Positions 9,328 through 19,349 are shown, counted from the stretch's first letter. The stretch: 64,000 bases of DNA from Nitrospirota bacterium (GCA_023475105.1 JAMCWJ010000012.1:1-64000); one strand, 5' to 3'. Made by a program: numbers and translations. Notes: generated from the letters alone by a model not told the origin.

Positions 9328-12300
9328 CTATGTCTCTTCCCAATCTCTGCACATGAGTTCAGCCTGGCTCAGTACGGTCTGGGTCGCTTTCTCCTGTTTG
9401 TCGGGCGGATAGCCGTACTTGCGGAGAATGCGTTTCACAAGGGTCCTCAATTTGGCTTTAACGCTCTCCTTGACGGTCCAGTCAATGGTGACATTTTTTC
9501 TTACCGCATCCACAAGCTCGCGGGCGATAGTTTTGAGAGTCTCATCTCCAAGCACCTTCACCGCACTGTCATTGGTTTCCAGGGCGTCGTAAAAAGCAAG
9601 CTCTTCGTCTGAAAGATTCAGTTTCTCTCCCCGCTTGTGAGCTTCACGCATTTCCCTGGCAAGCTCGATCAGCTCAAGGATAACCTTCGCGGCGTCTATG
9701 GTGCGGTTCTGGTATTTCCTGATTGTCTGCTCAAGCATTTCAGCAAATGACTTCGACTGGACAAGGTTTCTCCTTGACCTCGTCTTTATCTCGTCATTGA
9801 GCAGCTTTTTCAGAACTTCGAGGGCGAGGTTTCGCTGCGGCATGTGCCTTACCTCTTCAAGGAACTCATCCGAGAGAATCGAGATATTCGGCTTCTTCAG
9901 GCCGGCAGATGCGAATATGTCGATAACCTCTTCCGAGGCAATGGCCTTTGATACGATCTGCTTTACGGCAGAATCGAGGATATAGGGTCCTTTACCCCCG
10001 TTCGTTGTATTCTTTGCGAGGGCAGCGCGGACAGTCTGGAAAAAGCCGACATAATCCCTGATCTCGAGCGCTTTCTCATGAGGCACGGATAGAGCAAAAG
10101 CCTTCGATAACTCTGTAACTGCCTGCATGAAACGAGATCTTCCATCTTCCTGCGTAAGGATGTGCTCCATTGCCTCTTTGATGACCGTCAGGCGCTCGGT
10201 GGGGGTACCGGTAAAAAATCGCGAATAGTCAAAGCCATGGAAAATAGAAGAAACGATCTCGAACTTTTCGAGCATAAGCGCAACAGCCTCTTCCTGGGGT
10301 ATGCCGGTTATGTCCCGATCATGTTCGGTGTAGTCGGAAAGGGCTTTCTTTAGATCATCAGCGATCCCAAGATAGTCAACGACAAGACCGCCCGGCTTGT
10401 CTTTGAATACCCTGTTGACCCTGGCTATCGCCTGCATAAGGCCATGGCCCTGCATCGGCTTATCGATATACATTGTATGAAGGCAAGGCGCATCAAAGCC
10501 CGTAAGCCACATATCCCTGACGATGACAAGTTTAAACCTATGCTCAGGCTTTCTTGAAAACTTTTTCGCCAGCTTCTCCCGGCGTGATTTGTTTCTGATA
10601 TGCTGTTGCCATTCGACCGGATCGGAGGCAGAGCCGGTCATGACGACCTTCAGGAAGCCCTTGTCGTCATCCTCGCTGTGCCAATCAGGTCTGAGTTTGA
10701 TGAGAGCGTTATAGAGGTCGACGCAGATGCGGCGGCTCATGCAGACGATCATGCCCTTTCCATCCATAGCCCCGAGCCTCTTTTCAAAATGCTGAACAAT
10801 GTCTTTTGCCGCAAGGCCGACGCGTTTTTCAGTCCCTACCATCGCCTCAAGCTGTGCCCATTTGCGCTTAAGCTTCTCCTTGGTGGTCTGTTCTTCGCCT
10901 TCGGTGACCTCCTCAAACTCCTGGTCGATCTTCGGTCTTTCCTCTTCCCTGAGTTCAAGTTTCGCAAGCCGGGCCTCGTAATAGATACGGACGGTTGCCC
11001 CGTCCTCTACTGCCCGTTGAATATCGTAGATGCTGATGTAATCCCCGAATACTGCCGGGGTGTTCCTGTCTGCTGCTTCGATCGGTGTTCCTGTGAAGCC
11101 GATGAACGAGGCGTTCGGGAGGGCGTCCCGGATATGCCGGGCAAAGCCGTCAATAAAGTCGTACTGGCTCCGGTGGGCCTCATCTGCGATGACAACGATA
11201 TTCCTGCGGTCAGAGAGTCTCGGATATTCTTCGCCCTTCTCCGGGAAGAACTTCTGCACTGTTGTGAAGACAACGCCACCTGATGCGACGCTAAGGAGCT
11301 CTTTAAGTTGTTCCCTGCTTTCTGCCTGGACAGGTGTTTGCCTTAGTAAGTCTCTACATCTCGAAAAAGTGCCGAACAACTGGTCATCGAGGTCATTTCG
11401 GTCTGTGAGAATAACAAGGGTGGGATTTTCCATTTTGGGATGCTGAATAACCTTTCCGGCATAGAAGGCCATTGTAAGGCTTTTCCCGCTCCCCTGTGTG
11501 TGCCAGACCACGCCTACTCGCTTGTCTCCCTTGGGCGATGCAGCCTCAATTGTGCATCCGACTGCTTTATTCACCGCATGGAACTGATGATATCCGGCTA
11601 TTTTCTTGATGATCTCCGAACCATCAACTTCAAACACAACGAAATACTTCAGAAGATCGAGAAATCTCCGCTTTTCGAATATGCCTTTGATCAATACCTC
11701 AAGCTCAGGTAGCCCCTTCGGAGCCAATTCATCTCCTGCTATAGTCCTCCAGGGCAGAAACCATTCCCAGTCAGCGGTCAGGGTGCCTGCCCGCGCCTCG
11801 ATGCCGTCTGAGGAAATGAGGATTTCGTTGTATGGGAAAAGAGAAGGAATCTCCTTCTTATATGTCTGGAGTTGGTTAAAGGCGTCTTTGGTCGTTGCGT
11901 TTTCGTCAGATGGATTCTTCAGCTCGACGACACCTAAGGGGAGACCGTTCACAAAGACTACAACATCAGGCCTCCTGTTGCAGTTCCCTTCAACTACTGT
12001 AAATTGGTTCACTGCAACCCATTCATTGTTTCCGGGGTCATCAAAGTCCACAAGCCAGACCTTATCGCCAACGATCCGGCCTTCCGAGTCTTTGTATTCG
12101 ACATCGATGCCCTCAGTGAGCATTTTATGAAAGTGGTGATTGTTGGCGGCTAGAAGGGGCGACTCATGGATAGTCCTCGAAAGCTTTCGGTACGCATCCT
12201 CGATTGCTTCTGATGGTATAGCAGGATTGATGTTCGCCAATGCGGCGCGAACCCTACCTTCGAGGATCACATCGGCATAGCTTGCCCTCTCAGCGAACAA

Positions 12301-12402
12301 TTCACCAGGAGCAATATCCGGCCCACTAACGACCGAATATCCCAGCTCCTTGAACCAGTCAAGGGTAGCTTGCTCGATAATGGATTCGGTTATGTTGTTC
12401 AT
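9328..12402 (-). CDS. hsdR: Type I restriction enzyme, R subunit
   Basis: ATP-dependent translocase and nuclease of the type I restriction complex, 1024 residues, full length. The N-terminal PD-(D/E)XK nuclease is intact ([11 protein letters not shown], then GVVELKNPS, about residues 142-165). It is followed by a superfamily 2 helicase with Walker [13 protein letters not shown], the DEAHRSQYD box, [10 protein letters not shown], and later [16 protein letters not shown] and QAIARVNR. The C-terminal helical part binds HsdM. The start at 12402 has GTGAG upstream. It is the last gene of the hsdM-ORF6N-hsdS-DUF3800-fic-hsdR row, but 166 bp separate it from fic, and that gap holds a small gene on the other strand. 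It may therefore have its own promoter. Confidence 0.95.
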   Translation of the reverse strand: MNNITESIIEQATLDWFKELGYSVVSGPDIAPGELFAERASYADVILEGRVRAALANINPAIPSEAIEDAYRKLSRTIHESPLLAANNHHFHKMLTEGIDVEYKDSEGRIVGDKVWLVDFDDPGNNEWVAVNQFTVVEGNCNRRPDVVVFVNGLPLGVVELKNPSDENATTKDAFNQLQTYKKEIPSLFPYNEILISSDGIEARAGTLTADWEWFLPWRTIAGDELAPKGLPELEVLIKGIFEKRRFLDLLKYFVVFEVDGSEIIKKIAGYHQFHAVNKAVGCTIEAASPKGDKRVGVVWHTQGSGKSLTMAFYAGKVIQHPKMENPTLVILTDRNDLDDQLFGTFSRCRDLLRQTPVQAESREQLKELLSVASGGVVFTTVQKFFPEKGEEYPRLSDRRNIVVIADEAHRSQYDFIDGFARHIRDALPNASFIGFTGTPIEAADRNTPAVFGDYISIYDIQRAVEDGATVRIYYEARLAKLELREEERPKIDQEFEEVTEGEEQTTKEKLKRKWAQLEAMVGTEKRVGLAAKDIVQHFEKRLGAMDGKGMIVCMSRRICVDLYNALIKLRPDWHSEDDDKGFLKVVMTGSASDPVEWQQHIRNKSRREKLAKKFSRKPEHRFKLVIVRDMWLTGFDAPCLHTMYIDKPMQGHGLMQAIARVNRVFKDKPGGLVVDYLGIADDLKKALSDYTEHDRDITGIPQEEAVALMLEKFEIVSSIFHGFDYSRFFTGTPTERLTVIKEAMEHILTQEDGRSRFMQAVTELSKAFALSVPHEKALEIRDYVGFFQTVRAALAKNTTNGGKGPYILDSAVKQIVSKAIASEEVIDIFASAGLKKPNISILSDEFLEEVRHMPQRNLALEVLKKLLNDEIKTRSRRNLVQSKSFAEMLEQTIRKYQNRTIDAAKVILELIELAREMREAHKRGEKLNLSDEELAFYDALETNDSAVKVLGDETLKTIARELVDAVRKNVTIDWTVKESVKAKLRTLVKRILRKYGYPPDKQEKATQTVLSQAELMCRDWEET

Positions 12403-12426
12403 CTGCTCACTGTTGTATAATAAATT

Positions 12427-12588
12427 ATGAAAAAGAAGTCTCTGAAAGAGACCAACCCCTATTTAAGAGACCCCGAAAAATATGAGGCTTCATTAACTGC
12501 AAGTGTCGTTACCTCCTCTGCGGTCGAGGGCATTCGGATAACAGCGGCGCAACTCCTGAAAAAGAGTCCTAAAGTCCGCCGCCACTAA
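12427..12588 (+). CDS. Small Fic-antitoxin-like protein (inhibitory-helix motif), convergent to fic
   Basis: A 53-codon gene, ATG 12427 to TAA 12588. The product begins [19 protein letters not shown] and contains TSSAVEGI, which fits the [S/T]xxxE[G/N] motif of the Fic-inhibitory helix (class I antitoxins such as VbhA carry it as a separate small protein). Its 3' end overlaps the 3' end of the fic gene by 20 nt on the opposite strand, and its start lies 24 nt from the hsdR start. A TATAAT (12416-12421) sits only 5 nt before the ATG, so the mRNA may be leaderless. Known class I antitoxin genes usually lie upstream of fic on the same strand, so this arrangement is unusual. The antitoxin role is inferred from motif and position. 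Confidence 0.6.
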   Translation: MKKKSLKETNPYLRDPEKYEASLTASVVTSSAVEGIRITAAQLLKKSPKVRRH

Positions 12589-13225
12589 TTTTCTCACTCG
12601 TCGCAATTATTTTCTCAAACAGTTTTTCCATCGGCTTATAGTCTCTATCTAATCCGCTACTGATTGCATCAAAATAATTCTTTCTCTTTTTGCCGGTGAT
12701 ATCTCTGAAGTTAAGCATCGGTAATCCGGCCTGAAAGGCCATAAGCGTTGAGAGCAGACGAGCGACCCTCCCGTTTCCCTCCCTGAATGGATGAATCAGA
12801 ACAAGTTCGACATGAACTATAGCCAATGCCTGAAATATCCGGTCCAGTGATTTGAAATTGCAGGGCGTATGTTTGCGAAGAGGGCCTTTCTCAAGCTCTG
12901 CCATCAACCGAGGGATATGCAGTGAGGCGGCAAACTGAAAACCATTCTTGCTGACATTCACCTGCCTGTATTCACCGGCCCACATGTAAATATCACACAG
13001 CCAAATCTTGTGCATTCTCCGTATGTCCTCTGCGGTAAAGCGGTGCCCGGTATCGTACATCCCGAGGAGTTTATCCGTTGCGGTCTTGAGAGCAACGGAT
13101 TCGGCCTCGTCCATCTCTCTTTTCAACTTTATGCCGAGCTTGTTTTTGAGAACACGTCCGCGGGAACCCGGTTCAAACTGGGCCTCAGTTAAAGCCGATG
13201 CGTCATAGCGATCTAAGGTTTTCAT
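12569..13225 (-). CDS. Fic family AMP-transferase (possible toxin)
   Basis: Fic-domain protein of 218 residues. The active-site motif HPFREGNGRVAR (about residues 138-149) matches the HxFx(D/E)GNGRxxR consensus of active AMPylating enzymes, and the flap NVSKNGFQFAA precedes it. I do not see an inhibitory (S/T)xxxE(G/N) helix in the protein's own termini, which fits a class I Fic controlled by a separate antitoxin; the 53-residue product encoded on the other strand carries that motif. It starts 3 nt after the DUF3800 stop, inside the type I restriction operon. It could poison the cell if restriction is disturbed. Target proteins are unknown. Confidence 0.85.
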   Translation of the reverse strand: MKTLDRYDASALTEAQFEPGSRGRVLKNKLGIKLKREMDEAESVALKTATDKLLGMYDTGHRFTAEDIRRMHKIWLCDIYMWAGEYRQVNVSKNGFQFAASLHIPRLMAELEKGPLRKHTPCNFKSLDRIFQALAIVHVELVLIHPFREGNGRVARLLSTLMAFQAGLPMLNFRDITGKKRKNYFDAISSGLDRDYKPMEKLFEKIIATSEKISGGGL

Positions 13226-13228
13226 ATC

Positions 13229-14137
13229 TTACGTTCTCAATTTGCACGGCGCTTTATCAGCTTCGTGCTGAGGCTCATACCACCAGAAATTAATCGGATG
13301 TTTTGCGTCCGGCGTTTTGAGACCCTTGTGCGTTTTCAAGCTCACGCCAAGCTTTTTACTTTTACATTTGTTATTGAATTCAAACATGACGCAACATCTT
13401 TCTTTATTTGATTTGCTCAGCTTTGGGAGACGTCCCTGTTCCATAGGGAATAAAGAACACTCCGCCTTCTTAGCTGCTTCCCAGGATTGGTAGGATGCGT
13501 AAGAGCTTCTTGAATATACGGATATGCCTGCAAAAAGATCAGCCAGTTGAACAAGCGGTTCCTGATGTGATTTGCAGGGTGAAAGCAATTCAATCCTGAA
13601 TTCTTGTTTCAACCTTAAAGCGAATTTGCCTTTTGTGAATAAGTCCCTTCGGATTTCGGTCTTTCTGCCGGCACAGTCCAAACAATCCTGAACAGAGTTC
13701 CATTTTAGTGCAGTATTCTCGTCAGGATATAGTGCCCAAATGCTGCCATCAGGCCACCGCTCGCAAAGAACATATTTAAGAAGGTGATAATACATCCGTT
13801 CGAGATTGGCAATGTCATCTCTTTTGGGGATTTTGTGTCGACTGTCTTCGGTATCCCATGTTAATACGTCTATTCTCAAAGAGCCATTTAATGCTTTCTC
13901 AATAGCGAAATCAATCATCTTTAGCGCAGCAAACCGCTCCCTTGCGCTCGCCAGTTTTTCCCATTTGAACTCACGGACCTCAGATTCTCTGAGCAATCTT
14001 TGCATTTCGTGACGGAAGACGTTCACGTTCTGTTGCGGTAGCGTTACCAATGCAATTCCACGATAGCGCCCTTCGTTATATCCTTTCTCATCAGCAAACG
14101 CTATATGACTCATCGCCTCTGCTTGTGTGGTGCTCAT
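13229..14137 (-). CDS. DUF3800 domain protein
   Basis: A 302-residue protein of the DUF3800 family, which has an RNase H-like fold and is common in defence islands. The N-terminal acidic motif region (IAFADEKG, about residues 12-19) and the C-terminal VQLADLFAG (about 197-205) match the conserved family blocks, so the presumed metal site looks complete, although the first motif reads DEKG where many members have DESG. It starts with an ATGA overlap on hsdS and is followed 3 nt later by fic, so it is translated with the restriction operon. Its activity is unproven; a nuclease role would be an inference. Confidence 0.75.
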   Translation of the reverse strand: MSTTQAEAMSHIAFADEKGYNEGRYRGIALVTLPQQNVNVFRHEMQRLLRESEVREFKWEKLASARERFAALKMIDFAIEKALNGSLRIDVLTWDTEDSRHKIPKRDDIANLERMYYHLLKYVLCERWPDGSIWALYPDENTALKWNSVQDCLDCAGRKTEIRRDLFTKGKFALRLKQEFRIELLSPCKSHQEPLVQLADLFAGISVYSRSSYASYQSWEAAKKAECSLFPMEQGRLPKLSKSNKERCCVMFEFNNKCKSKKLGVSLKTHKGLKTPDAKHPINFWWYEPQHEADKAPCKLRT

Positions 14138-15330
14138 GAAAGTTCAGCCTCAACAAACCTCTCCGCATCCTTCACCCTTATCTCCCCCGACAACAGCTTC
14201 GGCAGCAAGGCATCACGGATAGCAGCAAGGGTGCGGGATTCCTTCAGATTGATCACGACTCGATGGTGGAATCCCTCCGCTTGCTGATTGAAAACTTGTA
14301 GCACTCGAGCCGATGGAACAATTATCGGAATTGGCCGAAAGTTCCTTTTGCTGACTTCAAGAAATGTTGTACCATTTGCTCGTCCCTCAATGGTGTCCAT
14401 ATTTTCTCTTGCCCAATAAAGAACATAATAATTTGGCAACTCCTGATCACAAATCATGGCGATGAAGCCTTGATTGACTGCAACCGGAACTTCTGAAACT
14501 GCAAGATAACCTATTGGTGCGCGTGAGGATAATAGCACCGTGCCCTTCGGCAATAGACCTGAACTTATTTGCTGTAATCCCTTCTCGGTGATACGTCGCT
14601 CAGTTTCAAGCAGTATAGGACTTGAGAGAGAAGCCAGGTCTTTTGGAGTCGCCCAACAGAGAGAGCCGCTTTGCCAGAAGGTAGGCTCTTTCGTGCTTGG
14701 CGTGCTGCCACCCACGACTCTTACTTCATCACTGACTGGGGAAACCCTCCACCGCTTCGGAATCTTTCCAAGCGGTGAGTCCTGCCATTCTTTGTGAGGT
14801 CCATAGCCGGGAATGGGGTCGAAGTCCACGAACCACGACTTGAAGATCGCCCTCGCCATAGCCTCAAGCGTCTCATTCATTTTCCTGTTCAACTCGATTT
14901 TGTCATCCAATGCGCCGAGGATCGAGGCAATGGCTTTCTGTTCGGGGAGAGGAGGGACTTTGACGGGCAGATTATAAAAAGCATCACGGCTTGTAGAGGG
15001 AATAGCAGAGCCGCTGTCCATGCTATTTATGTCTTGTGTGAGGAGTTGATAATAAGCCCACTTCAGGTCAATGTCCGTTTTGGGCTCTAAATAGAAGGCA
15101 GTATCGATGACAAAGAATGGCTTCTTTGAGTAATGAACCCCCCGGTATGCGCCTTTGCGGCCGATGATCACGCCAGGATGCGGACATAGTGGCTCAGCAT
15201 GGCTGCCTATGACACCGTTTGTCCCATAAACAGGAAACGATCCGGCTCCGTGTTCATAGCCACGGAGTCCTTTACCATATTCAAGAGTGGCCAGTTCACC
15301 CCATCGGCACTCGCGCCATTTCGCCGTCAT
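14134..15330 (-). CDS. hsdS: Type I restriction enzyme, S (specificity) subunit
   Basis: DNA-recognition subunit of 398 residues that binds two HsdM and two HsdR subunits. It shows the usual arrangement of two target-recognition domains (about residues 1-110 and 185-350), each followed by a conserved helical region: PPLPEQKAIASILGALDDKI in the middle and RDALLPKLLSGEI at the C-terminus. The two TRDs differ, so a split asymmetric recognition site is expected. The start overlaps the ORF6N stop (ATGA), and its own stop overlaps the DUF3800 start. Recognition sequence cannot be predicted from sequence alone. Confidence 0.92.
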   Translation of the reverse strand: MTAKWRECRWGELATLEYGKGLRGYEHGAGSFPVYGTNGVIGSHAEPLCPHPGVIIGRKGAYRGVHYSKKPFFVIDTAFYLEPKTDIDLKWAYYQLLTQDINSMDSGSAIPSTSRDAFYNLPVKVPPLPEQKAIASILGALDDKIELNRKMNETLEAMARAIFKSWFVDFDPIPGYGPHKEWQDSPLGKIPKRWRVSPVSDEVRVVGGSTPSTKEPTFWQSGSLCWATPKDLASLSSPILLETERRITEKGLQQISSGLLPKGTVLLSSRAPIGYLAVSEVPVAVNQGFIAMICDQELPNYYVLYWARENMDTIEGRANGTTFLEVSKRNFRPIPIIVPSARVLQVFNQQAEGFHHRVVINLKESRTLAAIRDALLPKLLSGEIRVKDAERFVEAELS

Positions 15331-15869
15331 CCTTTCTCTACTTCCCTCCTGAACCCTATCTTCCTCTTCTTCGTCTCCGGCGGGCTCATGAGTTGCCGGA
15401 TCGCATCGAAGACGACCTTGAACTGCGAGTCGTACTTCTTTTCAAGATCATCGAGTCTTTTGGCAAGGTCTTTGTGAGATCCAATCATTTCGCGGAGCTT
15501 TACGAATGCCCTCACCACGTACACGCTCATTGCCACTGCTTGTTTACTGTTCAAAACCGTCGCTGCCATAATTGCACCGTGTTCAGTGAAAACCCACGGC
15601 AAAAAACGAGGATCGCGGTGCTTCTGTGAACCGGTCGCAATTTGCGACCGGTTCAAATCGCCACGTGACTTTATACCTTGCCATTCTTCAGCGGTCAACT
15701 GGAAGGCAAAATCTTCAGGGAATCTGTCCGAATTGCGTCTAATCTGCTCATTGAGCCTCTTGGTCGTAACTCCGTAAAGCTCTGCTATGTCGGCATCCAG
15801 CATAACCTTCTCGCCTCGTATCAGCAGAATCTTCCTCTCAATCATCTCAACTGGTATTAATGCTTTCAA
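15327..15869 (-). CDS. ORF6N domain protein
   Basis: A 180-residue protein with an N-terminal ORF6N DNA-binding domain (about 10-100). Family features are LIRGEKVMLDADIAELYGV, the RNSDRFPEDFAFQLT block and FTEHGAIMAATVL. The C-terminal third is charged and helical (KRLDDLEKKYDSQ), probably coiled coil. The best start is a TTG at 15869 right behind GGAGGGGAG; a weaker ATG follows at codon 9. It sits between hsdM and hsdS and overlaps hsdS by ATGA. ORF6N proteins are often embedded in type I operons, where a regulatory or anti-phage role is suspected but not shown. Confidence 0.85.
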   Translation of the reverse strand: MKALIPVEMIERKILLIRGEKVMLDADIAELYGVTTKRLNEQIRRNSDRFPEDFAFQLTAEEWQGIKSRGDLNRSQIATGSQKHRDPRFLPWVFTEHGAIMAATVLNSKQAVAMSVYVVRAFVKLREMIGSHKDLAKRLDDLEKKYDSQFKVVFDAIRQLMSPPETKKRKIGFRREVEKG

Positions 15870-15935
15870 CTCCCCTCCTTCTTTAAGGTCACAAATTGTG
15901 ATCTTAAACTAATCTTGAGGTTCCGAAATGGCACC

Positions 15936-17519
15936 TCAAAACCCGACCCCCCTCAAGTTCTTTCTTATAACCTTCTCAAGCTTTGCGCTCTCAGAAAACT
16001 GCTCTTCGAGCTTAGCGGTAAGCCTTTTCATTTTCTCATCAAAGGGCTCGTCATCGTCCTCGACATCCTCAGCGCCGACATAACGACCAGGTGTGAGAAC
16101 ATAGCCATGAGCCCGTATTTCCCCTATAGAAGCGCTCTTGCAGAAACCGGGGATGTCCTTATATTCGCCGGCTCCTTTTTCTCCGCGCCATGCGTGATAT
16201 GTCTGTGCTATCTTCATTATCTCTTCGTCGGAAAACTCCCTATGGGTCCTGTCGATGAGATCACCCATTTTACGGGTGTCTATGAACAGGGTCCGGCCAC
16301 TGCGATCCCGAAACTTGCCATTCTTCTTGCTCCTCGTGACAAACCAGAGACAGGCAGGGATCGGGGTCGTATAGAAAAGCTGGCCGGGAAGGGCAATCAT
16401 GCAGTCAACCAGATCGGCCTCGATGATGTTTTTTCGTATCTCTCCTTCTCCGGACTGGTTTGAAGACATGGAACCGTTGGCAAGGACAAAGCCCGCTATG
16501 CCGTTCGGCGAAAGATGGTGGATGAAATGCTGGACCCAGGCAAAATTGGCATTGCCTGCCGGCGGGATTCCGTATTTCCATCTCACATCTTCGCGCAACA
16601 GTTCGCCTTTCCAGTCACTCACATTGAACGGCGGATTGGCAAGGACAAAATCTGCCTTGAGATCCTTGTGCAGGTCTTGCCTGAAGGTGTCTGCATGATG
16701 AGAACCGATATTCCCCTCAATGCCTCTGATAGCAAGGTTCATATTGCAAAGGCGCCAGGTAGTAGGGTTTGATTCCTGACCGTAAACTGAGATGTCGCCC
16801 TTTCTTCCTCCGTGGGCCTCAACGAACTTATCTGATTGAACGAACATTCCGCCCGATCCACAGCAAGGGTCATAGACACGGCCTTTATAAGGCTCAATCA
16901 TCTCCACAAGGACCTTTACGACCGATTGAGGGGTATAGAACTCACCGCCGCCTTTGCCCTCTGCCGAGGCAAAGCGTCCGAGAAAATATTCATAGACACG
17001 GCCAAGGATGTCTTTTGACCGGCTCTCGGCATCACCAAGGCCGATAGTGCCGATCAGGTCGATAAGCTCGCCCAGGGTATGTTTATCCAGTGCGGGTCTT
17101 CCATAGTCCTTAGGAAGAACCCCTTTCAGCTTCGGGTTTTCCTTTTCGATAGCAACCATCGCATCGTCAACAATCTTTCCGACCGTCGGCTGTTTTGCGC
17201 TTGCACCGAGGTGAGGCCACCTGGCATCTTTAGGAACCCAAAAGATGTTTTCCGAAAGGTACTCGTCTCTGTCTTCGGTCACGCCATAACGCGCTTGTTC
17301 TTCCCTGACATAGTATTCACTCTTTGGATTGGATACAAGGGACAAGAGATTCTTATGCCGTTCTTCAAAAGCATCGGAGATATACTTGAGAAAGATGAGG
17401 CCGAGGGTAATGTGCTTGTATTCTGCGGGATCCATATGGCCGCGCATCTTGTCGGCGGCCTGCCACAGTTTCTCTTCGAAGCCAAGATTACCGCCGTTTG
17501 ATGTTTTCTTCGTTGCCAT
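15936..17519 (-). CDS. hsdM: Type I restriction enzyme, M subunit (N6-adenine methylase)
   Basis: N6-adenine DNA methyltransferase of 527 residues. The N-terminal HsdM helical domain begins around [17 protein letters not shown], and the catalytic domain carries SAM motif I ([10 protein letters not shown]) and motif IV ([10 protein letters not shown]). The C-terminal tail is a charged helix that contacts HsdS. It is the first gene of the operon and has a TATAAT promoter with an inverted repeat upstream (17564-17619). With hsdS it would form the modification enzyme and with hsdR the restriction complex; all three look intact. Confidence 0.95.
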   Translation of the reverse strand: MATKKTSNGGNLGFEEKLWQAADKMRGHMDPAEYKHITLGLIFLKYISDAFEERHKNLLSLVSNPKSEYYVREEQARYGVTEDRDEYLSENIFWVPKDARWPHLGASAKQPTVGKIVDDAMVAIEKENPKLKGVLPKDYGRPALDKHTLGELIDLIGTIGLGDAESRSKDILGRVYEYFLGRFASAEGKGGGEFYTPQSVVKVLVEMIEPYKGRVYDPCCGSGGMFVQSDKFVEAHGGRKGDISVYGQESNPTTWRLCNMNLAIRGIEGNIGSHHADTFRQDLHKDLKADFVLANPPFNVSDWKGELLREDVRWKYGIPPAGNANFAWVQHFIHHLSPNGIAGFVLANGSMSSNQSGEGEIRKNIIEADLVDCMIALPGQLFYTTPIPACLWFVTRSKKNGKFRDRSGRTLFIDTRKMGDLIDRTHREFSDEEIMKIAQTYHAWRGEKGAGEYKDIPGFCKSASIGEIRAHGYVLTPGRYVGAEDVEDDDEPFDEKMKRLTAKLEEQFSESAKLEKVIRKNLRGVGF

Positions 17520-17563
17520 GCGAACACTTTTCCGTTACCGCATCAAGAATGCAGTCCGCCCCC

Positions 17564-17619
17564 ACACGAAGTATCTACTTTCGTGTAGAATTATAGCTCA
17601 TATTGGACCGTGTTGTCGT
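17564..17619 (-). promoter_or_regulatory. hsdM promoter with operator-like inverted repeat
   Basis: On the minus strand, TATAAT (17590-17595) is preceded at 18 nt by ACGACA (17614-17619). Just downstream, at the expected transcription start, lies an inverted repeat ACACGAA/TTCGTGT (arms 17564-17570 and 17580-17586, 9-nt gap). The position over +1 suggests a repressor site controlling the restriction operon. The regulator is unknown; the ORF6N protein is one candidate. Confidence 0.5.
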
Positions 17620-17665
17620 GGACAATTAGAAAAAGTGTGATGTTTCGAGAACGGAACCTATACCA

Positions 17666-18322
17666 ATGAGAAAAGCAGACATTGACATGGTAATGTCTCT
17701 CCTTAAAAAGCAGGTGAAGGGCCTCCATGTCCCCTGGCTCGAACAGATGGCGTCAGGCGAGAGGGATCCTTTCAAGATACTCGTCTCATGCATCTTAAGC
17801 CTGAGGACACAGGACAGAACGACCGGAGGAGCATCCGAGAGACTTTACAGACTGGCTTCGACCCCTGAAGAGATGGCGAAACTCCCTGTAGGGAAGATAG
17901 AGAAGGCCATCTATCCTGTAGGGTTTTACAGGGTAAAGGCACGGACGATTAGAACGCTGAGCCGCGAAATTTCGGAGAAGTATCATTCCCGCGTACCGGA
18001 CAAAATCGAAGGATTACTCATGCTGAAGGGTGTGGGGAGAAAAACCGCCAATCTCGTGGTGACCCTCGGATACGACAAGCCCGGCATCTGCGTAGACACC
18101 CATGTACACCGGATCACGAACAGATGGGCATATGTAAGGACAAAAACGCCGGAAGAGACGGAGTTTGCCCTGAGGGGAAAGCTCCCGCTCAAGTACTGGA
18201 AGGAGATAAACGGCCTCCTCGTCGCCTTCGGACAGCAGATCTGCAAACCGGTATCACCCCTGTGCAGCATCTGCAGCGTGAATGAATACTGCAGGAAAAG
18301 AGGCGTTTCAAGGCACAGATAA
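17666..18322 (+). CDS. nth: Endonuclease III (DNA glycosylase/AP lyase)
   Basis: Base-excision-repair glycosylase removing oxidised pyrimidines and cutting at abasic sites. The 218 residues include the helix-hairpin-helix LMLKGVGRKTANLVV with the catalytic Lys, the catalytic Asp in CVDTHVHRITNR, and the C-terminal [4Fe-4S] loop with exact Cx6Cx2Cx5C spacing (CKPVSPLCSICSVNEYC). All active-site residues are present. The gene is alone on the plus strand, between the restriction operon and convergent minus-strand genes. Confidence 0.93.
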   Translation: MRKADIDMVMSLLKKQVKGLHVPWLEQMASGERDPFKILVSCILSLRTQDRTTGGASERLYRLASTPEEMAKLPVGKIEKAIYPVGFYRVKARTIRTLSREISEKYHSRVPDKIEGLLMLKGVGRKTANLVVTLGYDKPGICVDTHVHRITNRWAYVRTKTPEETEFALRGKLPLKYWKEINGLLVAFGQQICKPVSPLCSICSVNEYCRKRGVSRHR

Positions 18323-18344
18323 GAATCATTGCGAATGAATTATT

Positions 18345-18363
18345 GCCCGGTGTCTTTCCGGGC
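18345..18363. terminator. Hairpin between convergent genes (possible terminator)
   Basis: GCCCGG and CCGGGC arms with a 7-nt loop lie between nth and the convergent binding-protein gene. Neither strand has a clear T-run after it, so it is a weak terminator candidate. Confidence 0.35.
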
Positions 18364-18423
18364 GATAAAAAGCCCTTGACTCCCTCCTCGATCGAAAGCC
18401 CGCAGTCCCTTCGTTCTCAGATT

Positions 18424-19263
18424 TCAGATCTCGAGAAGAGGTATAAACCCGTAACCCTTATATATCGCTTGGGCCTCTCTTGAAAGGATGAAAGAGAGGA
18501 AGTCTCGGGCGCTTCCCGGATGAGGGGCGTTCTTCAGCTTCGCCACGTAATAGGTAACCCGGTCTCTCTGATCGAGCTTTTCCCCCGGCTCTATGACCTG
18601 AATCTCTAACCCCCCGCTCTTCGCATGGAGCGCCTCGGTAGCCCAGACCGGGCCTACATCGACTGTTCTCTTTCTGATCCTCAACGGAGTTTCCCTGTGA
18701 TGAACAACCGTAGGAATCGTTGACCCCTCAGCCCTCTTCTCCTCCATGATTCTCCTTGCGAGTTCTTCGCCGCCGGCTTCCTCATACATCGCCGCAATGT
18801 ATTTTGTAATATTCTCCATCTCGCCCGGTTGAGAGATTCTCACGTCGTCCCTTTGCAGGTCAAGAACGGAGGTTATCCCGGCAGGATTCCCTTCGGGGAC
18901 CATGAGGACAATCCTGTTATGAAGGTAAGGATGGTATTCTTCAATCAGTCCGCGCCTTGAAAGTTCCTGCATCGCCCCCTCGTCGACAGCGGCATAAATG
19001 TCGGGCCTTCCCGTTATCGTCCTGCCCTGAAATATGGCGCCCCCGGCCAGTATCTGTCTCAGTTCAAGGCCGGGCGGCAGCGTTTCGTAAAATATCTTTT
19101 CAACTTCCGGATGCCGCTCGCGAAAGGCGACAAGAAGTTCCTGCATTACCATAAACTGATTGCCGGCCATAAAAAGGATAAGCTGAGCCTCATCCATGAG
19201 TTCGAGGTCATGGAGGTCATCCAACCTCGTCGGCGGTATCTTCGGATATTCTTCAGTGCTCAT
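18424..19263 (-). CDS. Substrate-binding-protein-like (ModA/SBP_bac_11 type) without signal peptide
   Basis: A 279-residue protein resembling periplasmic anion- or molybdate-binding proteins: LILFMAGNQFMVMQELLVAF near the N-terminus, then RIVLMVPEGNPAGI and VGPVWATEALH, and FLSFILSREAQAIYKGYGF near the end. No signal peptide or lipobox is present, so it is probably cytoplasmic and could act as a ligand sensor. The ATG at 19263 has AAGGA at the right distance; a further in-frame start at 19284 lacks one. It is the last gene on the minus strand after the NuoG-like and response-regulator genes, with no ABC permease nearby. The ligand is unknown. Confidence 0.65.
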   Translation of the reverse strand: MSTEEYPKIPPTRLDDLHDLELMDEAQLILFMAGNQFMVMQELLVAFRERHPEVEKIFYETLPPGLELRQILAGGAIFQGRTITGRPDIYAAVDEGAMQELSRRGLIEEYHPYLHNRIVLMVPEGNPAGITSVLDLQRDDVRISQPGEMENITKYIAAMYEEAGGEELARRIMEEKRAEGSTIPTVVHHRETPLRIRKRTVDVGPVWATEALHAKSGGLEIQVIEPGEKLDQRDRVTYYVAKLKNAPHPGSARDFLSFILSREAQAIYKGYGFIPLLEI

Positions 19264-19349
19264 AGTTGTCCTTAATACCTTCAAAGTGAAACGAATAAAG
19301 TACCAGACTGCAGTCCTTTAATCTTCAAAAAGGGCAATATTATTTGCCT

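Noticed and set aside
17561-17586. Possible CRISPR repeat
   Set aside because: It is a single inverted repeat without regularly spaced copies.
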